16,989 nt of DNA from an uncultured Flavobacteriia bacterium (GTDB lineage: Bacteria > Bacteroidota > Bacteroidia > Flavobacteriales_D > Crocinitomicaceae), in contig CAISOQ010000459.1 of NCBI GenBank assembly GCA_903887095.1, forward strand, positions 1-16,989. The letters run 5' to 3'. The translations under genes were made by a program, and so were the position numbers. Positions 1-7,717 of the stretch are shown one piece after another. Positions within the stretch are counted from its first letter, which is position 1; each line of letters begins with the position of its first letter. The notes beneath the pieces were generated by a model. It had not been told where the DNA came from and searched no databases. It saw only the letters and a list, made by a program, of their open reading frames with translations.

Positions 1-33
1 CCTTTGACTGTAGGGCTAACATTGAATTTTTAA
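1..33 (+). CDS. C-terminal end of a + strand gene, probably an outer-membrane beta-barrel protein (partial)
   Basis: Frame 1 is open from the window edge to a TAA at 31-33 and encodes PLTVGLTLNF. Hydrophobic residues alternate strictly (L, V, L, L, F) and the chain ends in phenylalanine, which is the usual final strand of an outer-membrane beta-barrel recognised by the BAM machinery. A hairpin terminator follows 21 bp downstream, as expected for a real gene end. Only ten residues are visible, so the family cannot be named. It could also be a chance open frame. Confidence 0.42.
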   Translation, partial: PLTVGLTLNF

Positions 34-51
34 TCCAGAAGTGTTAAACGC

Positions 52-82
52 AAAAAAGGCTGCCCGTAAGAGCAGCCTTTCT
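52..82. terminator. Bidirectional intrinsic terminator
   Basis: A 9-bp stem (55-63 with 72-80, core AAGGCTGC/GCAGCCTT) encloses an 8-nt loop. On the - strand it is followed by six U (complement of 52-57) and ends the PA-domain T9SS gene. On the + strand it is followed by TTTCTTT and could end the partial gene at 1-33. Confidence 0.8.
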
Positions 83-100
83 TTGTTATATGAAGTTCAA

Positions 101-1852
101 TTATTTCTTCACAACATTGAATTGAGCAGTTTTACCGTTCTCAAGAACAACGTTAACAATATAAACACCAGCATTCAATGCAGCGATGTTTAGATCTGTT
201 TTTCCATTAACAAGGTTAGCTGCTTTTGAAAGAACAACTCTTCCAGCTACATCTGTCATTGTGATGTTAGCATTACCTTCTGCTTTCATTGAAACTGTTA
301 CGTTATCAACCGCTGGGTTAGGGTAAGCTACTCCTTCAATCATTGTCGCTTCAGAAACGCCTAATTCAGCAGCGTTGAAAATCTTGATCGCCATTGCCGG
401 AGCATTGTCAGATCCAAAACCACCTGCAGAATAAGTTCCATCTGCGTCAACTGGGAACAACGGTTGTAAATAGTTGTTTACGTTTGTTGTATAATCGATG
501 TCTGTATCATAACGGAAGAAAACATCTAAGTTTACCGTTTGAGCACACGCTAAATATCTTTTGTTGTTCTCAAGAAGTACAGGTGTTTCAAACGCACCGT
601 AAACCATGCTATCTGCTAAGTTTGAAGGATAGTAATAGTAACCAAAGGCAACAGGTGTAAGAACGTTAAATGCAAGGTTAGCATCGTTCAAATCTGTAAA
701 TACATCACCCCACTCATAAAGGTTCAAAGCAATTTCCTCACCTGTAAGATCGATACTATCTGCAGCGTTTGTAACAAGTGCAAAGTAGATCCCTTCAGCG
801 CCAATACGGCTTGCGTTAGCATCTGAAATCACACTACATACAGCATAACTAGCATTGAGTGTTCCAGGCTGGTATCCACCCGTTCCAGCAGGAAGGTTGT
901 TCACTGAATTAAGCGCGCTGTATGAGAACAATGAATCATTTACTACGAAGTCTGAAGTAATTACGTTGTCCGTTGGGAATTCATCATTCACCTCTAAACC
1001 TACAGTGTAAGTCAATGTATAACGCCCAGCAGGATAGCTAGGTAGAGAAAAAGCTGGGAAAGACTGCGTTTCACCTGGATAAAGATAAACACTGTCAGCA
1101 GCAGCTAATGATGCAACTGAAATAGTGTTGTTGTAAACCTCAGTACCTGTAGGATTTGTTACCTTAGCATTTACAGTAATGTTGTTTTGAGTAGCTGAAC
1201 CGTCATTGAACAATTGAACGCCGATATCGAAACCAAATTCAGAGCCATTTTGTGCCAATTGAGAAAGAACACCAGTTGACTTAGAAATCATTGCTCCATC
1301 AGAATAGATAGCAGCATCGTTTGCAAATTGACCAACTTTGTTACCAATAAAGACAGTAACTGCGCCGTTTGCCATTTCATTAACTAAAGCAGCACCGTCC
1401 AAGGCAGTTAACATAACCGTTGGAATCGTTACGTTTGCTCCATCCGTTCCAGCGCCCATTGCAATCACTTCAGGGTCTCTGTTGACAATAATTACACCAA
1501 TTGCTCCAGCAGTTTGAGCATTGAACGCTTTTATACTGAAATTACAAGTGTTACGATAAATAACAGCAATTTTACCCGTTAAAACATTGGTTAAAGGATT
1601 ACATCCCTCTTGTGAAATAGGATGTCCTTGGGCATTTGTTCCAGCAGAACCGTCTTCTACCAACATTAATTCTCCTTGTACAAAAGTGTTAGGAATGTTG
1701 AAGTCTGGTGTAGCCCAGCCGCCAGCTGGATCCGCCCAAGTGTGGTCATAACTGCCTTCAATGGCAGCAGGGGAAATCCCTAAAACGACAGATTGTGAAT
1801 AGGCTGCAAAGCCACTCACGATTGCCGCGATAAATAGTAAAGTTTTCTTCAT
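101..1852 (-). CDS. Secreted PA-domain protein with T9SS type A sorting domain
   Basis: This 583-residue protein starts with a Sec signal peptide (MKKTLLFIAAIVSGFAAYSQ, cleavage near residue 20). Residues about 55-170 resemble a protease-associated (PA) domain: conserved hydrophobic strands, the segment GKIAVIYRNTCNFSIKAFNA, then the AGAIGVIIVN strand and IPTVMLT. The middle (about 180-490) is probably beta-rich, with no recognisable catalytic motif. The last about 80 residues are a T9SS type A C-terminal domain (YPNP near 512, then a VAGRVV strand, LNAGVYIV, and a terminal VVKK). In this family the sorting domain directs export across the outer membrane and anchoring to or release from the surface. 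PA domains usually sit inside peptidases as substrate or regulatory lids, but no protease domain is visible here. Start chosen at the ATG directly before the signal peptide. It is monocistronic, flanked by terminators at 52-82 and 1944-1972. Family call is firm; function unknown. Confidence 0.9.
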   Translation of the reverse strand: MKKTLLFIAAIVSGFAAYSQSVVLGISPAAIEGSYDHTWADPAGGWATPDFNIPNTFVQGELMLVEDGSAGTNAQGHPISQEGCNPLTNVLTGKIAVIYRNTCNFSIKAFNAQTAGAIGVIIVNRDPEVIAMGAGTDGANVTIPTVMLTALDGAALVNEMANGAVTVFIGNKVGQFANDAAIYSDGAMISKSTGVLSQLAQNGSEFGFDIGVQLFNDGSATQNNITVNAKVTNPTGTEVYNNTISVASLAAADSVYLYPGETQSFPAFSLPSYPAGRYTLTYTVGLEVNDEFPTDNVITSDFVVNDSLFSYSALNSVNNLPAGTGGYQPGTLNASYAVCSVISDANASRIGAEGIYFALVTNAADSIDLTGEEIALNLYEWGDVFTDLNDANLAFNVLTPVAFGYYYYPSNLADSMVYGAFETPVLLENNKRYLACAQTVNLDVFFRYDTDIDYTTNVNNYLQPLFPVDADGTYSAGGFGSDNAPAMAIKIFNAAELGVSEATMIEGVAYPNPAVDNVTVSMKAEGNANITMTDVAGRVVLSKAANLVNGKTDLNIAALNAGVYIVNVVLENGKTAQFNVVKK

Positions 1853-1873
1853 GTTGTTAATTTTTAATGAGGT

Positions 1874-1905
1874 TAAAATTAATACTTTATTAAAAGTGAA
1901 TCAAA
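1874..1905 (-). promoter_or_regulatory. Candidate Bacteroidota promoter for the PA-domain T9SS gene
   Basis: On the - strand a TTTG (-33 element, 1902-1905) is followed after 20 bp by TAATTTTA (1874-1881), one base off the TAnnTTTG -7 consensus. The box ends 21 nt before the ATG at 1852. Spacing between elements is within the 17-23 bp known for Bacteroidota sigma factor promoters. Confidence 0.45.
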
Positions 1906-1943
1906 CAGTTGAACGAAAAAATATCTCTTTTCGTTGGAAAATT

Positions 1944-1972
1944 AAAAAGGCGCCTACAAAACTGTAGGCGCC
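1944..1972 (-). terminator. Intrinsic terminator of the sdhCAB operon
   Basis: A perfect 10-bp GC-rich stem (GGCGCCTACA at 1949-1958, TGTAGGCGCC at 1963-1972) with a 4-nt loop, followed on the - strand by five U (complement of 1944-1948). It lies 23 bp after the sdhB stop codon. Confidence 0.88.
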
Positions 1973-1995
1973 ATCTAATGAAATGTAACTTTTTC

Positions 1996-2760
1996 TTATT
2001 CTGCGGAAAGTGCTGCTTTCAAGAATTCTCTGTTCATACGAGCTATGTTTTCCAATGAAATGCCCTTCGGACATTCTACTTCACAAGCACCAGTATTCGT
2101 GCAATTTCCAAATCCTTCTTCATCCATTTGGCGCACCATGTTTAAAACGCGGTCTTTAGCCTCTACTTTCCCTTGTGGCAATAGGGCGTACTGTGATACT
2201 TTTGCCCCAACAAATAACATTGCAGAGCTATTTTTGCATGTTGCAACGCAAGCACCGCAACCGATACATGCTGCTGCCTCAAAGGCTTTGTCAGCATCGT
2301 CTTTCGGAATAGGAATCGCATTGGCATCCATTGTTCTACCTGATGTGTTAACAGACACGAATCCTCCCGCCTGTTGAATGCGATCAAATGCACTTCTATC
2401 AACAACAAGATCTTTGATTACTGGAAAAGCTTTTGCTCTCCAAGGCTCAACGTAAACAGTGTCGCCGTCTTTGAATGAACGCATGTGTAATTGACATGTC
2501 GTGGTTCCTGTTTCAGGACCATGCGCACGACCATTGATATACATAGAACAGCTTCCACAAATTCCTTCACGGCAATCGTGATCAAATGCGATAGGTTCTT
2601 TGCGCTCGTTAATCAATTGTTCGTTCAATTGATCCATCATTTCAAGAAATGAACTATCTGTTGAAACATGGTCAAGTTTATACGTTTCGATAGCCCCTTT
2701 GGCGTTGGCGTTTTTTTGTCGCCACACTTTCAACGAGATATTGATAAATTTTGATGCCAT
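1996..2760 (-). CDS. sdhB: Succinate dehydrogenase/fumarate reductase iron-sulfur subunit
   Basis: This 254-residue subunit carries electrons from the SdhA flavin to the membrane quinone site through three Fe-S clusters. All cluster ligands are visible: the 2Fe-2S site C63, C68, C71, C89 (DCREGICGSC then TTTC), the 4Fe-4S/3Fe-4S ferredoxin cysteines C165, C168, C171, C175 (CIGCGACVATC) and C220, C226, C230 (CTNTGACEVECP). Length is normal for the b558-type (non-proteobacterial) SdhB, which keeps a longer linker between the two domains. ATG start at 2760. It is the last gene of sdhC-sdhA-sdhB, 23 bp after sdhA, and is followed by a strong terminator. No missing residue is seen. Direction (succinate oxidation or fumarate reduction) cannot be settled from sequence; aerobic Flavobacteriales normally use it as SDH with menaquinone. 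Confidence 0.96.
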   Translation of the reverse strand: MASKFINISLKVWRQKNANAKGAIETYKLDHVSTDSSFLEMMDQLNEQLINERKEPIAFDHDCREGICGSCSMYINGRAHGPETGTTTCQLHMRSFKDGDTVYVEPWRAKAFPVIKDLVVDRSAFDRIQQAGGFVSVNTSGRTMDANAIPIPKDDADKAFEAAACIGCGACVATCKNSSAMLFVGAKVSQYALLPQGKVEAKDRVLNMVRQMDEEGFGNCTNTGACEVECPKGISLENIARMNREFLKAALSAE

Positions 2761-2783
2761 ACCGTTTAATTTCTAATTTCTAA

Positions 2784-4796
2784 TTACTTGTAGTTTCTTG
2801 CTGCGATCTTTATGAATTCGTAATTCAGCTTTTCTTTGTGTAAAATTTCTTTACTGATGTCGTCACCTTGGTACTCCCAAGCACCGACAAAATTAAAGTT
2901 TTCGTCGTCGCGAAGTGTTTCACCTTCTGCATCTTGGTATTCTTCTCTGAAGTGACCACCGCAAGATTCTTTTCGTTGCAAAGCATCTAGAGCCATTAAA
3001 TGACCAAGATCAATTAAATCAGCCACACGAATTGCCTTTTCTAATTCTGGATTTAATTCATCCGAACTTCCAGGTACAAAAACATCTTTGTAAAACTCTT
3101 CTTTCAGTTGCGCGATTTCTTGCGCTGCTTCAAGAAGTCCTTTCTCACTGCGACTCATCCCCACTTTGTTCCAAATAATCAAACCTAAGCGTTTGTGGAA
3201 ATGATCAACCGATTTGGATCCGTTGTTGTTTAAAAACTTATTGATAGTTTCTTTTACTCTGCTTTCTGCCTCATCGAATTCAGCTGAATTTGTTGGAATT
3301 TTACCAGTTCTGATTTCATCAGCTAAATAATCTGAAACAGTGTAAGGCAAAACGAAATATCCATCAGCCAATCCCTGCATCAATGCTGATGCACCAAGTC
3401 TGTTCGCTCCGTGATCTGAGAAGTTTGCTTCACCAGCCACAAAACAGCCAGGAATAGTTGATTGTAAGTTGTAATCCACCCATACACCACCCATTGTGTA
3501 ATGCACAGCAGGATAGATTTTCATAGGGGTTTCATATGGATTTTCATCTGTAATCTTTTCGTACATTTGGAAAAGGTTACCGTATTTTTCTTCCACCCAT
3601 TTTTTACCCAATTCGAGGATTTTTTCGTCAGATGGGTTGTGATCTCCTTGCGCAAATGCGGTTTGTTTTCCTTTGTTGCGAATCTCCGTAGAGAAATCAA
3701 GGTAAACACCTTCATTCGTGTCATTTGCTTCAATTCCAAAGCCTGCATCACAACGTTCTTTAGCCGCTCTGGATGCAACGTCTCGGGGAACAAGGTTTCC
3801 GAATGCTGGATACCTTCTTTCTAGGAAATAATCGCGGTCATCTTCCGCTATTTGTGTTGGTTTTAAGCGTCCTTCACGAATTGCTTCTGCATCTTCTTTT
3901 TTCTTTGGAACCCAGATTCGACCGGAGTTACGCAAAGATTCAGACATCAATGTTAGTTTCGATTGGTTGGTCCCATGAACTGGGATACACGTTGGGTGAA
4001 TCTGAACAAAACAAGGATTTGCAAATAGGGCACCTTGTTTGTGAACCTTCCATGCCGCAGTAACGTTGCTTCCCATCGCATTTGTGGACAAGAAATAGAC
4101 GTTTCCATAACCTCCTGAGGCAATGATTACAGCATGTGCAGAATGTCTCTCTAATTCACCGGTAACTAAATTACGAGCAATAATGCCTCTCGCTTTGCCA
4201 TCAACTTTAACGATATCGAGCATTTCATGGCGGTTGAACATTTCAACACGTCCCAAACCAATTTGACGGGAAAGCGCTGAATAGGCACCTAACAATAATT
4301 GCTGACCTGTTTGTCCCGCTGCGTAAAAAGTTCTCTGAACCTGCGTACCACCGAACGAACGGTTATCCAGCAAGCCACCATATTCTCTTGCGAAAGGAAC
4401 ACCTTGTGCAACACACTGATCAATGATGTTTCCTGAAACCTCAGCCAAACGGTGAACGTTTGCCTCGCGTGCACGGTAGTCACCACCTTTGATGGTATCG
4501 TAGAATAAACGGTAAATAGAGTCACCGTCATTCTGGTAATTTTTAGCCGCATTGATTCCTCCTTGCGCTGCGATGGAGTGCGCACGACGTGGTGAATCCT
4601 GGAAACAAAATGCTTTCACATTGTAACCCATTTCTCCAAGCGATGCAGCAGCAGATGCTCCTGCCAAACCAGTTCCTACAACAATCACGTCAATTTTCGG
4701 ACGGTTGTTTGGTGCAACAAGTTTCAAATGATTTTTATAGTCTGTCCATTTCTGAGAAATGTGACCTTCAGGTATTTTAGAGTCTAATTTTGACAT
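2784..4796 (-). CDS. sdhA: Succinate dehydrogenase/fumarate reductase flavoprotein subunit
   Basis: Catalytic subunit (670 residues) that interconverts succinate and fumarate using covalently bound FAD. Visible features: Rossmann motif GTGLAG near residues 41-46; HSIAAQGGINAAK with the FAD-linking His near 73; HPT near 267; RDVASRA near 338, which contains the family's catalytic arginine; the FAD-binding segment GCFVAGEANFSDHGANRLG; and a C-terminal helical domain with HFREEYQ. Length fits the larger b558-class SdhA. The open frame reaches a TTG at 4802, but the ATG at 4796 (MSKLDSK) is the better start, and it leaves a 17-bp gap after sdhC. It is the middle gene of the operon sdhC-sdhA-sdhB and is translated without any strong Shine-Dalgarno. 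Nothing is abnormal in the sequence. Confidence 0.96.
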   Translation of the reverse strand: MSKLDSKIPEGHISQKWTDYKNHLKLVAPNNRPKIDVIVVGTGLAGASAAASLGEMGYNVKAFCFQDSPRRAHSIAAQGGINAAKNYQNDGDSIYRLFYDTIKGGDYRAREANVHRLAEVSGNIIDQCVAQGVPFAREYGGLLDNRSFGGTQVQRTFYAAGQTGQQLLLGAYSALSRQIGLGRVEMFNRHEMLDIVKVDGKARGIIARNLVTGELERHSAHAVIIASGGYGNVYFLSTNAMGSNVTAAWKVHKQGALFANPCFVQIHPTCIPVHGTNQSKLTLMSESLRNSGRIWVPKKKEDAEAIREGRLKPTQIAEDDRDYFLERRYPAFGNLVPRDVASRAAKERCDAGFGIEANDTNEGVYLDFSTEIRNKGKQTAFAQGDHNPSDEKILELGKKWVEEKYGNLFQMYEKITDENPYETPMKIYPAVHYTMGGVWVDYNLQSTIPGCFVAGEANFSDHGANRLGASALMQGLADGYFVLPYTVSDYLADEIRTGKIPTNSAEFDEAESRVKETINKFLNNNGSKSVDHFHKRLGLIIWNKVGMSRSEKGLLEAAQEIAQLKEEFYKDVFVPGSSDELNPELEKAIRVADLIDLGHLMALDALQRKESCGGHFREEYQDAEGETLRDDENFNFVGAWEYQGDDISKEILHKEKLNYEFIKIAARNYK

Positions 4797-4813
4797 AATC
4801 AAATAGTTTAATG

Positions 4814-5686
4814 CTATTTACTAAGGAAAATAAGTACCGGAATTATCGCAAATGCTGCAGGCACAACAATGGCGAAAATTTTTCCAAACAATTTGATACT
4901 TGGCGTGTACTTTTTATGGTTCAAACCAAGCGATTGAAACGCCGAAGAGAATCCGTGCATCAAGTGGAACGATAAAATAGCCATGGATAACACGTAAAGA
5001 ATGACAGCGAACAAAGCATATTGATTGGTTGGAGCACCATTGATACTTTTTCCGAAGAAAGACATCACGATTTTGTGTAAGTCTTTGTAGGTATCTCCAA
5101 CTTTCACGTTCACATCTTTGAAGTACAATTCAGTTCCATTTTTCACCACAATCATTGGGTTTGTTGGCACTGGTTGTAAACTTGGTGTATGTGTGTAGTA
5201 CAAGGTATCAGTTTTGGATTGGCCCGTTTGATCCGTTGAACTCACCACATAGGTGTGAATTGGCATTGGTTCAGATGAATACTTCATTTTCCACCAAAAA
5301 TTAGCCATGTGAATTACGATAAAGACCAAAATAGCGGTGCCTAGAACAGCCATTTTTCTAGCCGCTCCTGAAGAGTTCGCTGATGGGTTGTTGTAAACGT
5401 AATTTACGGGGCGTGCCTTTTTATTCTGTAGCGTAAGCATTATACCATCCACTGCATGAAAGAGAATGGAAATGTAAGTGGCATAAGAAAGCACTTTGAT
5501 AAAAATGTTGTGCGACATAAAGTACGCATATTCATTAAATGCACGGCGACCTTCTTCACCGGTTTTCATTACCAGCTGCAAATTTCCCAGCAGGTGACCA
5601 ACGAGAAAAAGACAAAGGAACAAACCGGTAACGGCCATCCAATATTTTTTCGCAATGGAAGATGATAAAATAGCAGATTTACTCAT
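4814..5686 (-). CDS. sdhC: Succinate dehydrogenase cytochrome b558 subunit with extended TM3-TM4 loop
   Basis: Membrane anchor (290 residues) that holds haem b and the menaquinone site. Five hydrophobic segments are visible near residues 15-35, 62-86, 112-130, 222-245 and 267-288, as in the b558 single-subunit anchor family. Candidate haem ligands sit in these helices: H31, H77 (FHAVDG), H126, and H241/H244 (FHLMHGFSSAFQSLGLNH, a strong family signature). From my knowledge of the family, about 220-240 residues is usual. The extra length lies between TM3 and TM4 (about 135-205), a polar Thr/Ser/Pro-rich stretch. It is the first gene of the operon, with a TAnnTTTG box 23 nt upstream of the ATG. 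Function is firm; the meaning of the loop is unknown. Confidence 0.94.
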   Translation of the reverse strand: MSKSAILSSSIAKKYWMAVTGLFLCLFLVGHLLGNLQLVMKTGEEGRRAFNEYAYFMSHNIFIKVLSYATYISILFHAVDGIMLTLQNKKARPVNYVYNNPSANSSGAARKMAVLGTAILVFIVIHMANFWWKMKYSSEPMPIHTYVVSSTDQTGQSKTDTLYYTHTPSLQPVPTNPMIVVKNGTELYFKDVNVKVGDTYKDLHKIVMSFFGKSINGAPTNQYALFAVILYVLSMAILSFHLMHGFSSAFQSLGLNHKKYTPSIKLFGKIFAIVVPAAFAIIPVLIFLSK

Positions 5687-5709
5687 AATTCTTCTTTAAG
5701 AAACTTTCG

Positions 5710-5717
5710 CAAAATTA
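5710..5717 (-). promoter_or_regulatory. -7 promoter element of sdhCAB
   Basis: On the - strand the sequence reads TAATTTTG, a perfect TAnnTTTG match, 23 nt before the sdhC ATG. No clear TTTG -33 element is found at the usual spacing, so this is a half-supported promoter. Confidence 0.45.
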
Positions 5718-5836
5718 ATAGATAGAACAGAATTTGCAGGAAAAGGTTCTTATTTAGACTGATTTTAGATAATAGGAAGTTTTTTGCTATCTGTTACATT
5801 GTGAAAAAAGTTCAGTTTTTAAAGAAAACCCAGGTT

Positions 5837-6199
5837 ATGAAAACACTTTTGACGGCAGTAGTTTTGATGGTGGCAATGAACGCTGTTTCTCAGGAAGATC
5901 AGCATTTAGAAGGCCAAGTCAAGGACAAAGAAATGAATGGAATTGATAAGGTTTCCGAACTTGTTGCAGGCAGTGTTTTGGAGGTAGAGGTCTATCCAAA
6001 TCCTTCGGATGGGAATGTTTTTGTGAAAGGAAAAGAAGGTTCAGTAGTCACATTGTACAGTTTGTCGGGCACGTATGTTGGTACTTGGATAATAAATGCT
6101 GAAGAAAAAGTTGCTATAACGGACTTGCCGGAGGGTAGTTATTTGTGTTCACTGAACAACAATGGAACAAGGGTTGTAAAAAGATTTGTCGTTTTATAG
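5837..6199 (+). CDS. Mini T9SS cargo protein: signal peptide plus sorting domain only
   Basis: The 120-residue product has a signal peptide (MKTLLTAVVLMVAMNAVSQ), a short charged linker (about 20-45), and then only a T9SS type A C-terminal domain: VYPNPSDGN at 52-60, LYSLSGTYVGTW, ITDLPEGSYL and a terminal VVKRFVVL. An in-frame GTG at 5801 would add 12 residues, but the ATG at 5837 places the signal peptide at the very N-terminus and is preferred. There is no room for a functional passenger domain. The stop codon overlaps the end of the convergent LD-carboxypeptidase gene by 6 bp. No perfect TAnnTTTG box is found upstream. It may be a short surface peptide or the remnant of a longer cargo protein. 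Confidence 0.78.
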   Translation: MKTLLTAVVLMVAMNAVSQEDQHLEGQVKDKEMNGIDKVSELVAGSVLEVEVYPNPSDGNVFVKGKEGSVVTLYSLSGTYVGTWIINAEEKVAITDLPEGSYLCSLNNNGTRVVKRFVVL

Positions 6200-7087
6200 G
6201 AAACGCAACTCTGAAGTTGTTCCTTCAACGTTGAAGCGCACCTTTTTACCTAAAATTAATGCGCGGTTATCGTTCAGATGTCCTGCTGGAAAACCAAATG
6301 CAACGGGAATGTTTCTGAATTGAAAATGTGCTAGAATAATTTCTTCAACAGACATTCCAAATGGTGTTGCGGTATCTTCAAGTTCCGTCATACCGCCAAC
6401 GACAAGTCCATTTATTTTGTCTAATATACCAGACTTGTTGAGCGCATAAAACATACGGTCGATGTGGTACAGGTGCTCCGCCAGATCTTCAACAAATAGA
6501 ATTTTATCTGAATAATCCGGTTGATTGTTTGTACCAATTAAGCTGTATACGATGCTCAAATTTCCACCTATGAGCGTGCCTTCAGCCTGCCCGGGTTTGT
6601 TCTGGGTTGAAGTTGCTGAAAGAGAAAAAGATTCACCTTTAAGAGCGCTTAATAAGGTGGTCAATGCTTCTTGTGTGTTGTCTTTGAAGTTTAACACCAT
6701 TGAGCCATGAATACTTGGTAGGTTAAATCGTTGAAGATGCTGATGAAAAACTGTTATATCGCTGAATCCAACCAGCCATTTCGGTTCGCGCAGCATACTG
6801 GCCCATTGAATTCTGTCGACAATTCTTACACAACCGTATCCTCCTCTGGCGCAAACAATTGCTTTTACTTCCGGATGATCAATGCCGTATTGCAAATCCT
6901 CCAATCGTTCTTCATCCGTTCCTGAAAAATAGTGGTGTTGCCCCAGACAATTTTTACTCACCAAGACCTTGTATCCAGCGTTTTCAAAAAAGGAAACGGC
7001 GAAATCAACATGTTCTTTTTCGATTGCTTTTGCCGGTGCAGTGATGTAAATAAGATCACCTGCGACTAATGGTTGAGGAACATTCAT
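6194..7087 (-). CDS. LD-carboxypeptidase, peptidase family S66 (LdcA/MccF-like)
   Basis: This 297-residue protein matches the S66 serine peptidases, which cleave the terminal D-alanine from murein tetrapeptides during cell-wall recycling. The expected Ser-Glu-His triad is visible: S109 in GFSDIT (nucleophile elbow), E200 in LFVED, and H270 in GFPAGH. Other family landmarks are ITAPA near residues 15-19, RGGYGCVRIVDRI at 81-93, HGSM after the nucleophile, and LIGGNLSIV near 172-180. No signal peptide is seen, which is consistent with the cytoplasmic LdcA role. Related MccF enzymes instead inactivate microcin C, and that alternative cannot be excluded. ATG start at 7087 with a TAnnTTTG box 19 nt upstream. 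It overlaps the convergent mini T9SS gene by 6 bp and no terminator is visible between them. Confidence 0.92.
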   Translation of the reverse strand: MNVPQPLVAGDLIYITAPAKAIEKEHVDFAVSFFENAGYKVLVSKNCLGQHHYFSGTDEERLEDLQYGIDHPEVKAIVCARGGYGCVRIVDRIQWASMLREPKWLVGFSDITVFHQHLQRFNLPSIHGSMVLNFKDNTQEALTTLLSALKGESFSLSATSTQNKPGQAEGTLIGGNLSIVYSLIGTNNQPDYSDKILFVEDLAEHLYHIDRMFYALNKSGILDKINGLVVGGMTELEDTATPFGMSVEEIILAHFQFRNIPVAFGFPAGHLNDNRALILGKKVRFNVEGTTSELRFL

Positions 7088-7106
7088 TTAACGAATCTTG
7101 AATGAT

Positions 7107-7114
7107 CAAATGTA
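7107..7114 (-). promoter_or_regulatory. -7 promoter element of the LD-carboxypeptidase gene
   Basis: The - strand reads TACATTTG, a perfect TAnnTTTG match, 19 nt before the ATG at 7087. No -33 TTTG at normal spacing. Confidence 0.42.
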
Positions 7115-7170
7115 AATGAAACTTTCGAATTCGATTTACTACGGATGATTTTCATTTCCAAAGAAAAGCA

Positions 7171-7178
7171 TATTTTTG
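7171..7178 (+). promoter_or_regulatory. -7 promoter element of tadA
   Basis: TATTTTTG on the + strand is a perfect TAnnTTTG match, 15 nt upstream of the GTG at 7194. It overlaps the TTG at 7176 that would be the longest possible start, which argues against that start. No convincing -33 element. Confidence 0.42.
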
Positions 7179-7193
7179 AGAAAAAAGAGTTCC

Positions 7194-7640
7194 GTGATTT
7201 CTCCCTACAACGACGAATATTTTATGAAGCAAGCCTTGCAAGAGGCTCAGAAAGCATTTGAAAAGGATGAGGTGCCTGTGGGTGCAGTTGTGGTTGCGAA
7301 CAATCAAATCATTGCTCGAGCGCACAATTTTACGGAGCACTTGCACGATGTAACCGCACATGCAGAAATGCAGGCAATTACAGCTGCGTCAGAGTATTTG
7401 GGTGGTAAATATTTGTCAGGTTGCACCCTTTACGTAACGCTTGAACCCTGTGTGATGTGCGCAGGTGCGCTGTATTGGTCGCAGATTGACAAAATTGTTT
7501 TTGGCGCAAGAGACGAAAAAAGAGGAGCAGGTAGATTTCAAAACCAGCTTTACCATCCTAAAACACTCGTAACGAACGGTATACTTGAGAAATCCTGTTC
7601 GGAGTTGATGCAAGAGTTTTTTAGTATAAAAAGAAAATAA
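7194..7640 (+). CDS. tadA: tRNA-specific adenosine deaminase (A34 to I34)
   Basis: TadA deaminates adenosine 34 of tRNA-Arg(ACG) to inosine, allowing decoding of CGU, CGC and CGA. The zinc/catalytic motifs are intact: HAEMQAI (His ligand plus catalytic Glu) and PCVMCAGAL (two Cys ligands), with RGAG and FFSIKR toward the C-terminus as in bacterial TadA rather than CDA or guanine deaminase. Three starts are possible: TTG 7176, GTG 7194 and ATG 7224. The GTG is preferred because it gives the N-terminus (M)ISPYNDEYFMKQAL typical of Bacteroidota TadA and because the TTG lies inside a likely promoter box; the product is then 148 residues. The gene is alone on its strand, convergent with the pirin gene across a 77-bp gap without a clear hairpin. 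Confidence 0.93.
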   Translation: MISPYNDEYFMKQALQEAQKAFEKDEVPVGAVVVANNQIIARAHNFTEHLHDVTAHAEMQAITAASEYLGGKYLSGCTLYVTLEPCVMCAGALYWSQIDKIVFGARDEKRGAGRFQNQLYHPKTLVTNGILEKSCSELMQEFFSIKRK

Positions 7641-7717
7641 AACGGATCAACAAACAAAAAGGTGTTTTCAGGGAAAGATAGATCGTTATATCAACCTAAA
7701 TGTCCTATGTTCAAAAA

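Noticed and set aside
7641..7717. Search for a terminator between tadA and the pirin gene
   Set aside because: No hairpin with a credible stem and U run was found. A few short complementary pieces occur but are no better than chance.
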